From: Azospirillaceae bacterium
GTDB taxonomy: Bacteria; Pseudomonadota; Alphaproteobacteria; Azospirillales; Azospirillaceae
Assembly: GCA_031291675.1 (NCBI GenBank)
Contig: JARLIO010000034.1
Coordinates: 1 to 64,000 of the forward strand
Length of the DNA: 64,000 nucleotides
Reading direction: 5' to 3'
The position numbers were made by a program, and so were the translations under genes. Position 1 is the stretch's first letter. Each line of letters opens with the position of its first letter. Below the pieces are notes generated by a model. That model was given only the letters and a program-made list of their open reading frames with translations, had not been told where the DNA came from and did no database searches. This document shows, piece by piece, positions 39,248 to 48,410 of this stretch.

Positions 39248-40591
39248 TCACCGCAAACCGGTCAAAAACGCCGCCCGCGATGTCAACGGTGCCGGCAGCG
39301 GGCCACCGGTCGCCCAGTCCAGCAAGGCAACGGTATGCACGACCGGCAGCGTCGTTGCGCTGCCGATCTGCTCGATGCAACCAATATTACCGGCCGCCAC
39401 GGCGTCGGGCGTCGTGCTGGCGATCGCCGCGACCTTGCGCTGGCGCAAATCACCGGCCCAGTTCGGCTGCAACAAGTTGTAGGTCCCGGCGGAACCACAA
39501 CACAGATGCGCATCCGGAATATCGCGGACGGTGAAACCGGCGCGACGCAACAGCAGCTTCGGTGGTTCGCGGGTGCGCTGACCGTGCTGCAGCGAACAGG
39601 CGGCATGATAGGCAATGACCTGCCCGGTCACCCGCGGCGGGCCCAACCGCTCAAGGGCAAAGTCATGTTCCACCAGGAATTCGGTGACATCCCGGGTGAT
39701 CGCGGCAACCCGTGCCGCCTTGCCAGCCCATTCGGGCTGGTCACGGAACATGAAGCCGTAGTCTTTGACCGTGGTGCCACAGCCGGACGTATTGATGATC
39801 ACCGCATCGAGCCCGGGGCCGTCCATTTCGGCGATCCACGCGGCGATATTCCGTCGCGCCAGAGCCAAGCCGCTGTTGACCTGCCCCAGATGGTGACTGA
39901 GCCCACCGCAACACCCGCTATCGGCGACCACGACCTCGACGCCGAGGCGACAAAGCAGCCGCACCGTCGCCTCGTTGATCTCCGGCGCCAGGACCTGCTG
40001 GGCGCATCCGGTCAGCAAGGCAACGCGGTAGCGCCGCGGCCCTTCGGCGGCGCAGACCTGAACCCGGTCAACGGCGCTGGGGGGCGGAATCGTACGCGGG
40101 GCAAACCGGATCAACCCGGCCAGGCGCGGCGACACCAGACCGGCGACGCCGGGAAGGCGCAACAGCGGACGCGCCAGCACCGCGGCGAACAGCGACAGCC
40201 GGAACAGCCCCGGCCGCGGCAGAACCAGATTCAGCAGGCGGCGCAACAGACGATCGCCAACGGAACGCCGGAAATTCTGTTCGATATGGGCGCGGGCATG
40301 GTCGACCAGATGCATATAGTGCACGCCCGACGGACAGGTCGTCATACAGGACAAGCAGGACAGGCAGCGATCGATATGTTCGACGGTGGTCTCGGCGACC
40401 GGGCCGCCCCGCTCGAGCATGTCCTTGATCTGATAGATCCGCCCGCGCGGACTATCCAGCTCGTTGCCATCAAGGACGTAGGTGGGACAGGTCGCAAGGC
40501 AAAAGCCGCAATGGACGCAGGTCCGGAGAATTGTCTCGGCCGCGGCGATGTCGGAATCGGCAAGCTGCGCCAGGGTGAAGTTGGTCTGCAT
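39248..40591 (-). CDS. glcF: Glycolate oxidase iron-sulfur subunit
   Basis: GlcF carries electrons from the flavin subunits to the membrane chain. The 447-residue protein has two 4Fe-4S ferredoxin motifs, C25-C28-C31-C35P and C76-C79-C82-C86P, and then the two CCG-type domains (SGCCGGLSHHLG, then HLCCGSAGTYNLLQP). The start at 40591 gives the family beginning MQTNFTLAQLAD. It follows glcE by about 120 bases and precedes the hemerythrin gene. Confidence 0.96.
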   Translation of the reverse strand: MQTNFTLAQLADSDIAAAETILRTCVHCGFCLATCPTYVLDGNELDSPRGRIYQIKDMLERGGPVAETTVEHIDRCLSCLSCMTTCPSGVHYMHLVDHARAHIEQNFRRSVGDRLLRRLLNLVLPRPGLFRLSLFAAVLARPLLRLPGVAGLVSPRLAGLIRFAPRTIPPPSAVDRVQVCAAEGPRRYRVALLTGCAQQVLAPEINEATVRLLCRLGVEVVVADSGCCGGLSHHLGQVNSGLALARRNIAAWIAEMDGPGLDAVIINTSGCGTTVKDYGFMFRDQPEWAGKAARVAAITRDVTEFLVEHDFALERLGPPRVTGQVIAYHAACSLQHGQRTREPPKLLLRRAGFTVRDIPDAHLCCGSAGTYNLLQPNWAGDLRQRKVAAIASTTPDAVAAGNIGCIEQIGSATTLPVVHTVALLDWATGGPLPAPLTSRAAFLTGLR

Positions 40592-40710
40592 CGGAACCCG
40601 CTCCTGGAGAGGCCCGGCAACACCCGGTGCCCCCGATCATGTTCAGCAATCACCGCGACACCGGCACGCCCCCGGTCGCAACGGGTCCCAACGGGGCGCG
40701 CCACCGACGC

Positions 40711-41934
40711 TCACCAGCCCGGAACCATCCGCCCGGGATTGAGAATATGCCGGGGATCAAAGCTGTCCTTGACCCGGCCGGCCAGTGCCGCCAGCGCCGG
40801 CGCCTGCGGTTGAAACACGTCGACCGTCGCCCGGATCGGCTCCGGTGCCCGGATCAAGGTCGCGTGGCCGCCGCATTCCGTCAGGGCGGCGCGAACCGCC
40901 GCGGCACCGGCGTCAGCCAAGGTCCCCGGCACCGCCAGCCAGATCAGGCCGCCGCCCCAATCGTAATAGGCCGGCACGTCGGCCCCGAGCCGCGCGACCA
41001 CAGCGCCGACCACGGTGGCGCCGGCGGCCGGCGGTACCGACAAGCGCCACACCGTCGGCGTGCTGTCGCCGCAAAACACGCCGACATCCCGGATTTCCGC
41101 CCAAAGCGTCCGCGACAGCGCCCGATCCCAGCGCTGCGCCCCGCCGAAAAGCGCCGACAAGGTGTCGGCGCGGTGCGCCACCGAGGGCGCGAAACCTTCC
41201 AGACGAACCAGGGTCACCGCGCCACCCGCCGCAGCAACCGGAGCCACCGACGAGCGCACCGCAATCGACGCCGGCAGATGGGCCGCCCCCGAAATCTCGA
41301 CCGGGCTGTTCAAGGCGGTGGTCAGCCGGCGCAGTGCCGCGACGTCGGCGAGCCCGAACCAGGCCAGGGTCAAGGTCTGTTGCGGCGCCGGCAGGACCTT
41401 GACCGTCACCGACGTCATCGCCGCCAGGGTGCCATAGCTGCCCGCCAACGGCTTGCACAACTCATAGCCGGTCACGTTCTTGACGACCCGTCCGCCGCTC
41501 TTGAACGCTTCGCCACGGCCATTGACGGCTCGAACACCCAGGAAATGATCCCGGGCCGCCCCGGCAGCCACCCGTCGCGGCCCGGCCAGATTGCAGGCGA
41601 TGACGCCGCCGATGGTCTGGGCGCCGGCGGGTGCCCCGAGCAACGGCCCCCAGTCGCCCGGTTCGAAGGCCAGCAACTGCTGATGCTGTTCCAGCTGCGC
41701 CTCGATTTCCACCACCGGTGTCCCGGCCCGGGCCGACAGCACCAGTTCCGCCGGCTCGTACAGGGTTACCCCGGTCAACGCCGCCAGATCCAGGACATGA
41801 TCACACGAGACCGGTCGGCCCAGCGCGCGTTTGCTTCCGGCCCCGACGACCTCCAGAGGAACCCCGTCACCACAGGCCCAGGTCACAACCTCAACCACCT
41901 GAGCCTCGTCGGTCGGCCTGAAGATCATTGCCAT
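40711..41934 (-). CDS. glcE: Glycolate oxidase FAD-binding subunit
   Basis: GlcE is the smaller flavoprotein of the GlcDEF complex, which oxidises glycolate to glyoxylate. The 407-residue protein begins MAMIFRPTDEAQVVEVVTWA with the FAD-binding VPLEVVGAGSKRALG, LLGAPAGAQTIGGVIACNLAG and GGRVVKNVTGYELCKPLAGS motifs, and ends FDPRHILNPGRMV. ATG 41934 matches the family start; the open frame upstream to 42051 crosses the end of glcD and is not homologous. It lies 70 bases after glcD. Confidence 0.95.
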   Translation of the reverse strand: MAMIFRPTDEAQVVEVVTWACGDGVPLEVVGAGSKRALGRPVSCDHVLDLAALTGVTLYEPAELVLSARAGTPVVEIEAQLEQHQQLLAFEPGDWGPLLGAPAGAQTIGGVIACNLAGPRRVAAGAARDHFLGVRAVNGRGEAFKSGGRVVKNVTGYELCKPLAGSYGTLAAMTSVTVKVLPAPQQTLTLAWFGLADVAALRRLTTALNSPVEISGAAHLPASIAVRSSVAPVAAAGGAVTLVRLEGFAPSVAHRADTLSALFGGAQRWDRALSRTLWAEIRDVGVFCGDSTPTVWRLSVPPAAGATVVGAVVARLGADVPAYYDWGGGLIWLAVPGTLADAGAAAVRAALTECGGHATLIRAPEPIRATVDVFQPQAPALAALAGRVKDSFDPRHILNPGRMVPGW

Positions 41935-42004
41935 GCCTGCCCCCGACAGGCCCGACCGGGTCCCTGCCGCCTTGAGGTCACACCGAAGCCGGATACCGGC
42001 CCGT

Positions 42005-43492
42005 TCAAAACCGCGGAATATCCGGGAAGCGGATCTGGCCCGCCCGGACATGGAATTGCCCCAGCTCGGCGCAACGGTGCAACTCGGGAAACATTTTTCC
42101 AGGATTCAACAACCCCTGGGGATCAAACGCGCATTTGACGCGCTGTTGCTGCACCAAGTCGAGGGCTGCGAATTGATAAGTCATCAGGTCGCGTTTTTCA
42201 ACCCCGACGCCGTGTTCCCCGGTCAGAACACCACCGACATCGACACACAGTTTCAGGATGTCGGCACCGAACGCCTCCGCCGCCGTCAAGGCGCCGGGCT
42301 CGTTGGCATCATAGAGGATCAGCGGATGCAGATTGCCATCGCCAGCGTGGAACACGTTGGCAACGCGGAGCCCGCAGGCCCGGCTCATCGCCGCCATCCG
42401 GCTGAGAACATAAGGCAACTGACCGCGCGGAATCGTGCCATCCATGCAGTAATAATCGGGACTGATACGGCCTACCGCCGGGAACGCCGCCTTGCGCCCG
42501 GCCCAGAAGCGCAGGCGCTCCTCCTCGCTGGCACTGGCGCGAACCGATACCGCACCCTTGGCGCGGGCAATGCCCTCGACCATCGCGGCCAGATGGTCAA
42601 CCTCGGCCGCGCAGCCGTCGAGTTCGACGATCAGCAGGGACTCGACATCAAGCGGATAGCCGGCCTGAATGAAATCCTCGGCAGCGGCAATCGCCAGCCG
42701 GTCCATCATCTCCATGCCCCCGGGAATGATCCCGGCCGCAATGATGGCACCAACGCAGTCGCCACCAGCCTCGTTGCTGGAAAATCCGATCAACAGGGCC
42801 CGGGCCGTCGCCGGCCGGGGCAGGATGCGCAGCGTCACCTCCGTCACGACCCCCAGCAACCCTTCGGAGCCCGTCATCAGACCCAACAGGTCATAGCCCT
42901 CGGAATCGAGGTGGCGCCCGCCCAATCGAACGACCGAGCCGTCGATCAGCACCATCTCGATGCCCAACACATTGTTGGTGGTCAGGCCATATTTCAGGCA
43001 GTGGACACCGCCGGAATTCTCGGCAATGTTCCCCCCGACGGTGCAAGCGATCTGGCTGGACGGATCCGGCGCATAGTAGAAACCGCGATGAGCGACCGCC
43101 GCGGTGATCCCAAGATTGGTGACACCGGGCTGCGCGACGACACAGCGATTGTCCCAGTCGACGTCCAGGATTCGGTTCAGCCGGCTGAGCACCAGCAGGA
43201 CACCGTCGGCCAGCGGCAGGGCGCCCCCGGACAGCGAGGTCCCGGCACCACGCGGCACGACCTTGGCGCCAATCTCGTGACAGTAGCGCAGAACCTGCGA
43301 GACCTGCTCGGTCGTTGACGGCAGAACCGCCACCAGGGGCACCTGGCGATAAGCGGTCAGACCATCGGATTCAAAGACGCGCAGCGCATCCGAACCGGCA
43401 ATCACGCCATTGCCCGGAACAATCGCCGCGAGTGCATTGACGATTTCACTGCGCCGCTGGATGATCGCGGCATCCGGCTTCGGCATCTCCAT
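42005..43492 (-). CDS. glcD: Glycolate oxidase subunit GlcD
   Basis: GlcD is the catalytic FAD subunit. The 495-residue protein has VVPRGAGTSLSGGALPLADG, DPSSQIACTVGGNIAENSGG, the MTGSEGLLGVVTEVTLRILP loop, FHAGDGNLHPLILYD and the C-terminal TGEHGVGVEKRDLM, followed by LNPGKMFP. The ATG at 43492 (or 43486) gives the usual N-terminus. It heads the operon glcD-glcE-glcF-hemerythrin. Upstream lie a promoter candidate and a perfect inverted repeat at the likely transcription start. Confidence 0.96.
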   Translation of the reverse strand: MEMPKPDAAIIQRRSEIVNALAAIVPGNGVIAGSDALRVFESDGLTAYRQVPLVAVLPSTTEQVSQVLRYCHEIGAKVVPRGAGTSLSGGALPLADGVLLVLSRLNRILDVDWDNRCVVAQPGVTNLGITAAVAHRGFYYAPDPSSQIACTVGGNIAENSGGVHCLKYGLTTNNVLGIEMVLIDGSVVRLGGRHLDSEGYDLLGLMTGSEGLLGVVTEVTLRILPRPATARALLIGFSSNEAGGDCVGAIIAAGIIPGGMEMMDRLAIAAAEDFIQAGYPLDVESLLIVELDGCAAEVDHLAAMVEGIARAKGAVSVRASASEEERLRFWAGRKAAFPAVGRISPDYYCMDGTIPRGQLPYVLSRMAAMSRACGLRVANVFHAGDGNLHPLILYDANEPGALTAAEAFGADILKLCVDVGGVLTGEHGVGVEKRDLMTYQFAALDLVQQQRVKCAFDPQGLLNPGKMFPELHRCAELGQFHVRAGQIRFPDIPRF

Positions 43493-43527
43493 GCTGGATC
43501 CCCCCGGCGAGCGAACACACCTCAAGG

Positions 43528-43550
43528 CTTGGCTGCGTGTCGCAGCCAAG
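43528..43550 (-). promoter_or_regulatory. Perfect 10-bp inverted repeat at the glcD start site
   Basis: CTTGGCTGCG (43528-43537) and CGCAGCCAAG (43541-43550) are exact complements around a TGT centre. The element begins three bases beyond the predicted -10 of glcD, so it covers the transcription start. It can act as an operator for a dimeric regulator or as a hairpin at the 5' end of the message. Confidence 0.6.
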
Positions 43551-43552
43551 CG

Positions 43553-43582
43553 ATAAGAAGCGCCCCGGGCGACCACAGTCAA
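43553..43582 (-). promoter_or_regulatory. Candidate glcD promoter
   Basis: On the minus strand TTGACT (43577-43582) and TCTTAT (43553-43558) are separated by 18 bases, about 60 bases upstream of the glcD start codon. Confidence 0.5.
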
Positions 43583-43708
43583 GCCCCTTCGCCGAAACCA
43601 TCGATCCTATGGCCGGGCCCATGAGCCCATCCGCGCCGGAACCAGGCCGAAACCGAATCGGCCCGCGCCACCAACCCGGGGCTCAGAGAACCACCGGGTG
43701 ATCCGCAA

Positions 43709-43834
43709 TCAGCCCTGGCGGGCTTTAAAACGAGGGTTTTCCTTGTTGATGACGTAAACCCGACCCTTGCGGCGAATGACGCGGCAAGCCTTGTGGCGGG
43801 TTTTCATCGACTTGAGCGAATTAACGACTTTCAT
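43709..43834 (-). CDS. rpmJ: 50S ribosomal protein L36
   Basis: The 41-residue product, begun by [19 protein letters not shown] and ended by [15 protein letters not shown], is the alphaproteobacterial L36 in the form with only one cysteine, lacking the zinc-binding set. It sits in the large ribosomal subunit. It is a lone gene with a strong promoter just upstream and lies divergent from the TPR-glycosyltransferase gene. It is too short to be found by usual length cut-offs, but every residue of the family core is present. Confidence 0.95.
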   Translation of the reverse strand: MKVVNSLKSMKTRHKACRVIRRKGRVYVINKENPRFKARQG

Positions 43835-43870
43835 GATCTCTATCCCAGGCGACGGCGTACGGAGCGCGCG

Positions 43871-43899
43871 AAGATAGTCGTTCCCCCCTGGGCTGTCAA
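43871..43899 (-). promoter_or_regulatory. rpmJ promoter
   Basis: On the minus strand a consensus TTGACA (43894-43899) and TATCTT (43871-43876) are exactly 17 bases apart, 37 bases before the rpmJ start codon. Confidence 0.75.
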
Positions 43900-44003
43900 T
43901 GGTCGCGCGGGGGCCGCGCGGGGGTCGCGCCGCACCGCTTTGCGCCAGGATCGGCGGGGGAACGCCGTCGACACCCCCCCGGGGGGTACGCTATGGTCAC
44001 GGC

Positions 44004-45887
44004 ATGAAGTCGCCGTCATCGTCCCGTCCCCCTGTCGGCCCTGTGAACCCGCTGCGGGTGTTGCATTTGCAACGCGCCCAGCTGTTCCTTGATGCTGGCG
44101 ATCTGGATGTCGCCGAGGCGCTGTATCGTGGGATCACCGACGACATCACCGCCGACCTGGCGCTGGCGGAGATCGGACGACGCCGCGGGCACCCGGCACT
44201 ATGTTGCGCCGCGGCCGAACGGGCCCTCTGCCGCGATCCGGCCCGGGGTGATGGCGAAGCCTATCGGGGCCTGGCCCTGAAGCTGCTATCCCGCCTCGAC
44301 GCCGCCGCGACCAGCCTGACCCGGGCCCGGCGGCTTGGCCCCGATCGGCTGTGGAGCACGATTCACCTCGCCGAGATCCGACTCCTGCAGGGCCAAAGCG
44401 AGGCCGCCCGGACGCTTTTGCGCGCGGCCCTGGTGCAATGGCCGGCCCACCCGGACCTGCTGCTGCAAGCGGCGCAGGCCGAGGCGGCGTCCGGGGCCCC
44501 GGGGCCTGCCGCGACCGGGTACCGGCGTGCCGCCCGGCTCGGGGTGGTCCAGGCCTGGCGCCTGCTGGGCGATATCCTGCTCGCCCAGCGGCACGGCGGC
44601 CCCGCGGTGATCGCCGTGTTCCGCACCGGCCTGCGATTTCGGCCCGACGATGCCGGCTGCTGGAATAATCTTGCGATCGCGGCGCGCACATCCAGCCCGG
44701 ACCAGGCCCGCACCGCGGTGCGGCGGGCGCTCCGGATCGATCCCGGTCAAGCCCAATTCCACATTCCCCTCAGCAATCTTCTCTACGACCAGGGCCGTAG
44801 CGATGACGCGATCGCGATGCTGCGCCGGGCGCTTACCCTGGCACCCGACCAGACGGATGCCTGGTTCAATCTGGCGCGCCTGTCGGTGGGCCAGATCCCG
44901 GCGGGCATCGCGCTGGCGCGACGGCTCTATCGTCGCGTTTTGACCCTGGCACCGGATCACGCCCGAGCCCGCTATAACGACGCCATCCTGGCGCTGATGA
45001 CCGGAGACTTCGCCGCGGGCTGGGCCGGCTACGAGGCGCGACATCACGTCCCGGAACTGGGATGCCCGCCCCGGCCGTTCGTCCAGCCCCGGTGGCACGG
45101 CGAACCCTGCCCTGGTGGCACGCTGTTGCTGCATACCGAACAGGGGCTGGGCGACACGATCCAGTTCCTCCGTTTCGTTCCCACCGTCGCCGCGCTGTGG
45201 CAGAGCTGGGGCGGCCACGTCGTGGTCGAGGTCCAACCGACCCTGTGGCGTCTCACCGCGGTCCTGTCGGAGGTCGCCACCGTCGTCGTGACCGGCGATC
45301 CCCTGCCTGATTTCGACCGCACCCTGCCCCTGATGAGCGTGCCATCCGTGATCGGCACGACGATCCCGGCCCAGGTCCCCTATCTCACCGTGCCCGATTT
45401 GGTGACCCGGCACTGGCAGGAGCGCCTGGCCGATTGGCCACGGCCGCGGGTTGGCATCGCCTGGCGCGGCAATCCGGGCCACGGCAACGATCACGAGCGC
45501 TCAATCGTTCCCTTTGCCCTGGCCCCCCTGCTGCTGCTGCCCTATCGGCTGTTGTCGCTTCAGCAGCCGATGCCCGGGCCGCCGCCCCTGGGCGACCGGC
45601 TGCTGCCGATCTTCGAGGCGGGTCATGATATGGCGGACTGCGCCGCAACCATACAGATGCTTGACCTGGTGATCAGCGTCGATACCGCCATCGGTCATCT
45701 CGCCGGCGCCCTGGGCGCTCCGGTATGGCTGCTGCTCCCGCCGTCGTCGGACTGGCGCTGGCAGCTCGATCGCGCCGACACGCCGTGGTATCCAACGATG
45801 CGCCTGATCCGCCGCCGCCCGGGCCAGGACTGGGCGGAAGTGCTGGCCTTGCTGTTGCCGGATCTGTACAAATTGGCACCGTACTGA
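44004..45887 (+). CDS. TPR-repeat protein with C-terminal glycosyltransferase-like domain
   Basis: The 627-residue protein starts with several tetratricopeptide-like repeats (AQLFLDAGDLDVAEALYRG, NNLAIAARTSSPDQARTAVR, SNLLYDQGRSDDAIAMLRRA, AWFNLARLS), about residues 15-330. A domain similar to GT9/GT41-associated sequences follows: LLLHTEQGLGDTIQFLRFVP, GIAWRGNPGHGNDHERS, and DLVISVDTAIGHLAGALGAP, which is the donor-binding end. Such fusions are predicted to glycosylate proteins or cell-surface glycans, but the acceptor is unknown. ATG 44004 fits; the frame is open further upstream. It stands alone after the divergent rpmJ. Confidence 0.8.
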   Translation: MKSPSSSRPPVGPVNPLRVLHLQRAQLFLDAGDLDVAEALYRGITDDITADLALAEIGRRRGHPALCCAAAERALCRDPARGDGEAYRGLALKLLSRLDAAATSLTRARRLGPDRLWSTIHLAEIRLLQGQSEAARTLLRAALVQWPAHPDLLLQAAQAEAASGAPGPAATGYRRAARLGVVQAWRLLGDILLAQRHGGPAVIAVFRTGLRFRPDDAGCWNNLAIAARTSSPDQARTAVRRALRIDPGQAQFHIPLSNLLYDQGRSDDAIAMLRRALTLAPDQTDAWFNLARLSVGQIPAGIALARRLYRRVLTLAPDHARARYNDAILALMTGDFAAGWAGYEARHHVPELGCPPRPFVQPRWHGEPCPGGTLLLHTEQGLGDTIQFLRFVPTVAALWQSWGGHVVVEVQPTLWRLTAVLSEVATVVVTGDPLPDFDRTLPLMSVPSVIGTTIPAQVPYLTVPDLVTRHWQERLADWPRPRVGIAWRGNPGHGNDHERSIVPFALAPLLLLPYRLLSLQQPMPGPPPLGDRLLPIFEAGHDMADCAATIQMLDLVISVDTAIGHLAGALGAPVWLLLPPSSDWRWQLDRADTPWYPTMRLIRRRPGQDWAEVLALLLPDLYKLAPY

Positions 45888-45924
45888 GCAGACGAGACCA
45901 ACGGGCGCAGCACCCATCCTGGCG

Positions 45925-46893
45925 TCAGGTATCACCCGGCACGTTGGGCTTCAGCGCGAAAATCCGATAGACCCGCAAGCCGTCCTGGAGCGCCGCGACG
46001 CGTCGCGCCCACAGCTCCACCTCCTCCAGCACCGCAACCTTGGTTTCCTTGTCGGTGTGGTGCGATGACAAATGGTCTGACAGGGCCTGGATACCCGTCA
46101 GAATCGTCGTGCGGTGGACTTCGGTGATGTCCTCGGTAATTCGCAAATCAAGATTGCGCTGCTGCAAAGACTCGGTGATCTGGTGGAGCGTCCTTGGATG
46201 CGGCGCCAAAGGCTCGTGATCGTACCAAGCCTGCAGCGCCTTGCCCCGTGACCCCTCCCGCTCGATCACATAATCGGTAAACAGCAGCTGTCCGCGGGAT
46301 TTCAATCCGGCCTCGATGGCATCGGTCATGGCTTCGATATTGCGGACCGAGAACAGAAACTCCTTGGCGAAGATCGCGTCGAAGCGCTTGGGGGCGACGA
46401 AATTCTCCGGGTCGTAGTGTGAGATCGGCGCCTGCTTGGCTTGGCCATGCTTGACCGAGCGGGCCATCCCCTGCTCCGCCAGAAATTGCGAGGCTTCAAA
46501 CCCGGTGGTCCAGACGCCATATCTCGTCGCCATGATCCGGACGACGCCGCCCAGACCGGCCGAGAGATCCAGCACGCTCATCGCCGGGTTCAGCCCCAGC
46601 GGCTTCAGCAGGTTGGGGATGTAATCCTGACTACCGGGCGTGACGAAGCCCTCGCCCCAGATTTTCTCGGCAACCTGGATCCGGTTGGCCGACCAGAGCG
46701 GCTTGCCGAATCGCGATATCCCCGCCTTGGGCTTGTCATTGACAACCGCGGGCGGCGCCCCCCGGGAACCGGATCCACGGCTGCCGTCGGCACCATCGGC
46801 GCCGCTCTCATCGCCGCCGGCGAGTTCATAACCTTCCCACCAGGCGATGAACCGACGTTTCCACTGCGGCGCGTGTTCAGGTGCTTTCGCCAT
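45925..46893 (-). CDS. SAM-dependent methyltransferase
   Basis: The 322-residue protein has a class I methyltransferase core: motif I VLDLSAGLGGVVRIMATRYG, the acidic post-strand GFEASQFLAEQG, and motif post II FDAIFAKEFLFSVRNIE. The N-terminal part (MAKAPEHAPQWKRRFIAWWE) and a Gly/Ser/Asp-rich linker precede it. The sequence around the core resembles small-molecule or phospholipid N-methyltransferases; substrate unknown. The ATG at 46893 is preferred over 46932, because it begins with the conserved-looking charged helix. It is followed on the same strand by no close neighbour. Confidence 0.75.
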   Translation of the reverse strand: MAKAPEHAPQWKRRFIAWWEGYELAGGDESGADGADGSRGSGSRGAPPAVVNDKPKAGISRFGKPLWSANRIQVAEKIWGEGFVTPGSQDYIPNLLKPLGLNPAMSVLDLSAGLGGVVRIMATRYGVWTTGFEASQFLAEQGMARSVKHGQAKQAPISHYDPENFVAPKRFDAIFAKEFLFSVRNIEAMTDAIEAGLKSRGQLLFTDYVIEREGSRGKALQAWYDHEPLAPHPRTLHQITESLQQRNLDLRITEDITEVHRTTILTGIQALSDHLSSHHTDKETKVAVLEEVELWARRVAALQDGLRVYRIFALKPNVPGDT

Positions 46894-47141
46894 CGCACGA
46901 GAAAAACCCTGAGCCAATTCAACGATGACCACCGCGCTCCCGGGTAGCCACGACAGTCATACCGTGTTTGCGCGGGTGCCGACAAGCACGACCGTCCGGT
47001 CCGCGATCACGGCACCGGCACCGCGGCGGAGGCTTGCCCCCGCCGCACGCGTCCAACGCGCAAGAGCAACCCAATCCCTCGACTTGGTTGCGTTCCGCCC
47101 CCGGCGTCTGGAACGCTGTACGCCCTGGAGATGCCGTCGGC

Positions 47142-47366
47142 TCAGCCCTCGGTTTCGCGCCGCGCCACACGGACGAACAACAGGGGATCCGAAAGGGCAT
47201 CAAGCGATACCGTGATCTGGTCCCTGTCGTAGGATTCGTCGTGCAGCCGGGCATGAATGGGAAAACCCGGGCGACTGTCGATCGCATAGACCTTGTAGGT
47301 CTTGTCGGGTTGGCTGGCTCTGGAAAACCGATCACCGATGGCGACATTGGAACGGCGGTTCGCCAT
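47142..47366 (-). CDS. Small conserved-looking protein, unknown function
   Basis: The 74-residue protein begins MANRRSNVAIGDRFSRASQP and is preceded by AGGAGAACAGG. It has an SH3-like or PDZ-like small beta composition (VYAIDSRPGFPIHARLHD, then DQITVSLDALSDPLLFVRVA) rather than the composition of a shadow frame. No domain is recognised. It sits between the methyltransferase and hisN on the same strand. Confidence 0.55.
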   Translation of the reverse strand: MANRRSNVAIGDRFSRASQPDKTYKVYAIDSRPGFPIHARLHDESYDRDQITVSLDALSDPLLFVRVARRETEG

Positions 47367-47543
47367 CCTGTTCTCCTGTCAGATTGGCTAACGGGCGGCA
47401 AGCTTCGCTTCCGCGGCGGCGGTCGCCGCCGATACCACCAGGTGGCCGGGAAGCCGCTATCATAGCGGGCTTTGACCGCCGGCCAAGCATATTTGGTCCA
47501 AGAGGCGAAGCATGACCGGTCACGACCCCACGGTGGGATCGCA

Positions 47544-47581
47544 CCGTTTCCGGGTCCCTCGGGCCCCAACCCTGGAAACGG
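47544..47581 (-). terminator. Hairpin downstream of hisN
   Basis: CCGTTTCCGGGT (47544-47555) pairs with ACCC and GGAAACGG (47569-47572, 47574-47581) with one bulged T. It lies 11 bases past the hisN stop in the minus direction; no U-tract follows. Confidence 0.45.
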
Positions 47582-47591
47582 CCCGCGAACA

Positions 47592-48410
47592 TCAGCCGGC
47601 CAGCAACTCCAGCGCTGCGCCATGGGCGACCTCATCGCCCGCGGCCAACACCCGGCCATCGGAGTCGGCACCCAGGGCGCGGCCCTGCCAATCGGTGATC
47701 ATGCCGCCGGCCCCCTCGATCACCGGCACCAGCGCGGCGAAGTCATAGAGCTTGAGATTCGCTTCGATGATAACGTCGGCAAAGCCGGCGGCCAGCAGGC
47801 CATAGGCATAGCCGTCGCCACCATACATGGTGAGCTTCGCCACCCCGGCGACCCGACGGAAGCGGGCGAAATCATCAGGGTCGAACAGATCGGGTGAGGT
47901 CGTGCCCAGGACGGCATGGTCAAGGGCGCCGCAGGACCGGACCTGCGCCGGCTTCCCATTGAAATGAGTCGCCATCCCGGCCGCACCGATCCAGCGGTCG
48001 CCGATGATCGGCTGATCGATCACCCCGAGGATCGGCCGCCCCTCATGCAACAGCGCGATCAGGGTCGCGAAAATCGGCCGGCCGGTGATGAAGCTCTTGG
48101 TGCCATCGATCGGATCGATGACCCAGACGTAGGGCGAATCGTGACGTTCCCGACCGAACTCCTCGCCGATGATGCCATCCTGGGGGCGGGCCTGGGTGAT
48201 CAAGGCCCGGATCGCCAGTTCCGCCTCGCGATCCGCCGCCGTGACCGGCGACAGATCTGCTTTGTCAACGACTTGAAGGCCCGCGCGGAAGTAAGGGCGA
48301 ATGACGGCGCCACTCGCCGCGACCAATCGTTCGGCCAGGGCGATCAGTTCAGCGGGGCAGGGTTGGGTCACATCACTCACATTGGCCACCGGTTGCTGGT
48401 TCACGTTCAA
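47592..48410 (-). CDS. hisN: Histidinol-phosphatase / inositol monophosphatase family
   Basis: The 272-residue protein has the Mg-binding signatures of the inositol monophosphatase superfamily: GIIGEEFG (metal glutamate), WVIDPIDGTKSFITGRP and the C-terminal LYDFAALVPVIEGAGGMITDW. Its sequence order and length match HisN-type histidinol-phosphate phosphatases, the penultimate step of histidine synthesis in many alphaproteobacteria. Start codon is uncertain: the longest frame begins with TTG at 48410, with GTG alternatives just inside. The gene is divergent from the pentapeptide gene. A general sugar-phosphatase role cannot be excluded. Confidence 0.85.
   Translation of the reverse strand: MNVNQQPVANVSDVTQPCPAELIALAERLVAASGAVIRPYFRAGLQVVDKADLSPVTAADREAELAIRALITQARPQDGIIGEEFGRERHDSPYVWVIDPIDGTKSFITGRPIFATLIALLHEGRPILGVIDQPIIGDRWIGAAGMATHFNGKPAQVRSCGALDHAVLGTTSPDLFDPDDFARFRRVAGVAKLTMYGGDGYAYGLLAAGFADVIIEANLKLYDFAALVPVIEGAGGMITDWQGRALGADSDGRVLAAGDEVAHGAALELLAG

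Noticed and set aside
46894-47141. Possible small gene between the methyltransferase and the 74-residue protein gene
   Set aside because: Open frames occur on both strands but are low-complexity Arg/Pro/Ala text without a start signal.
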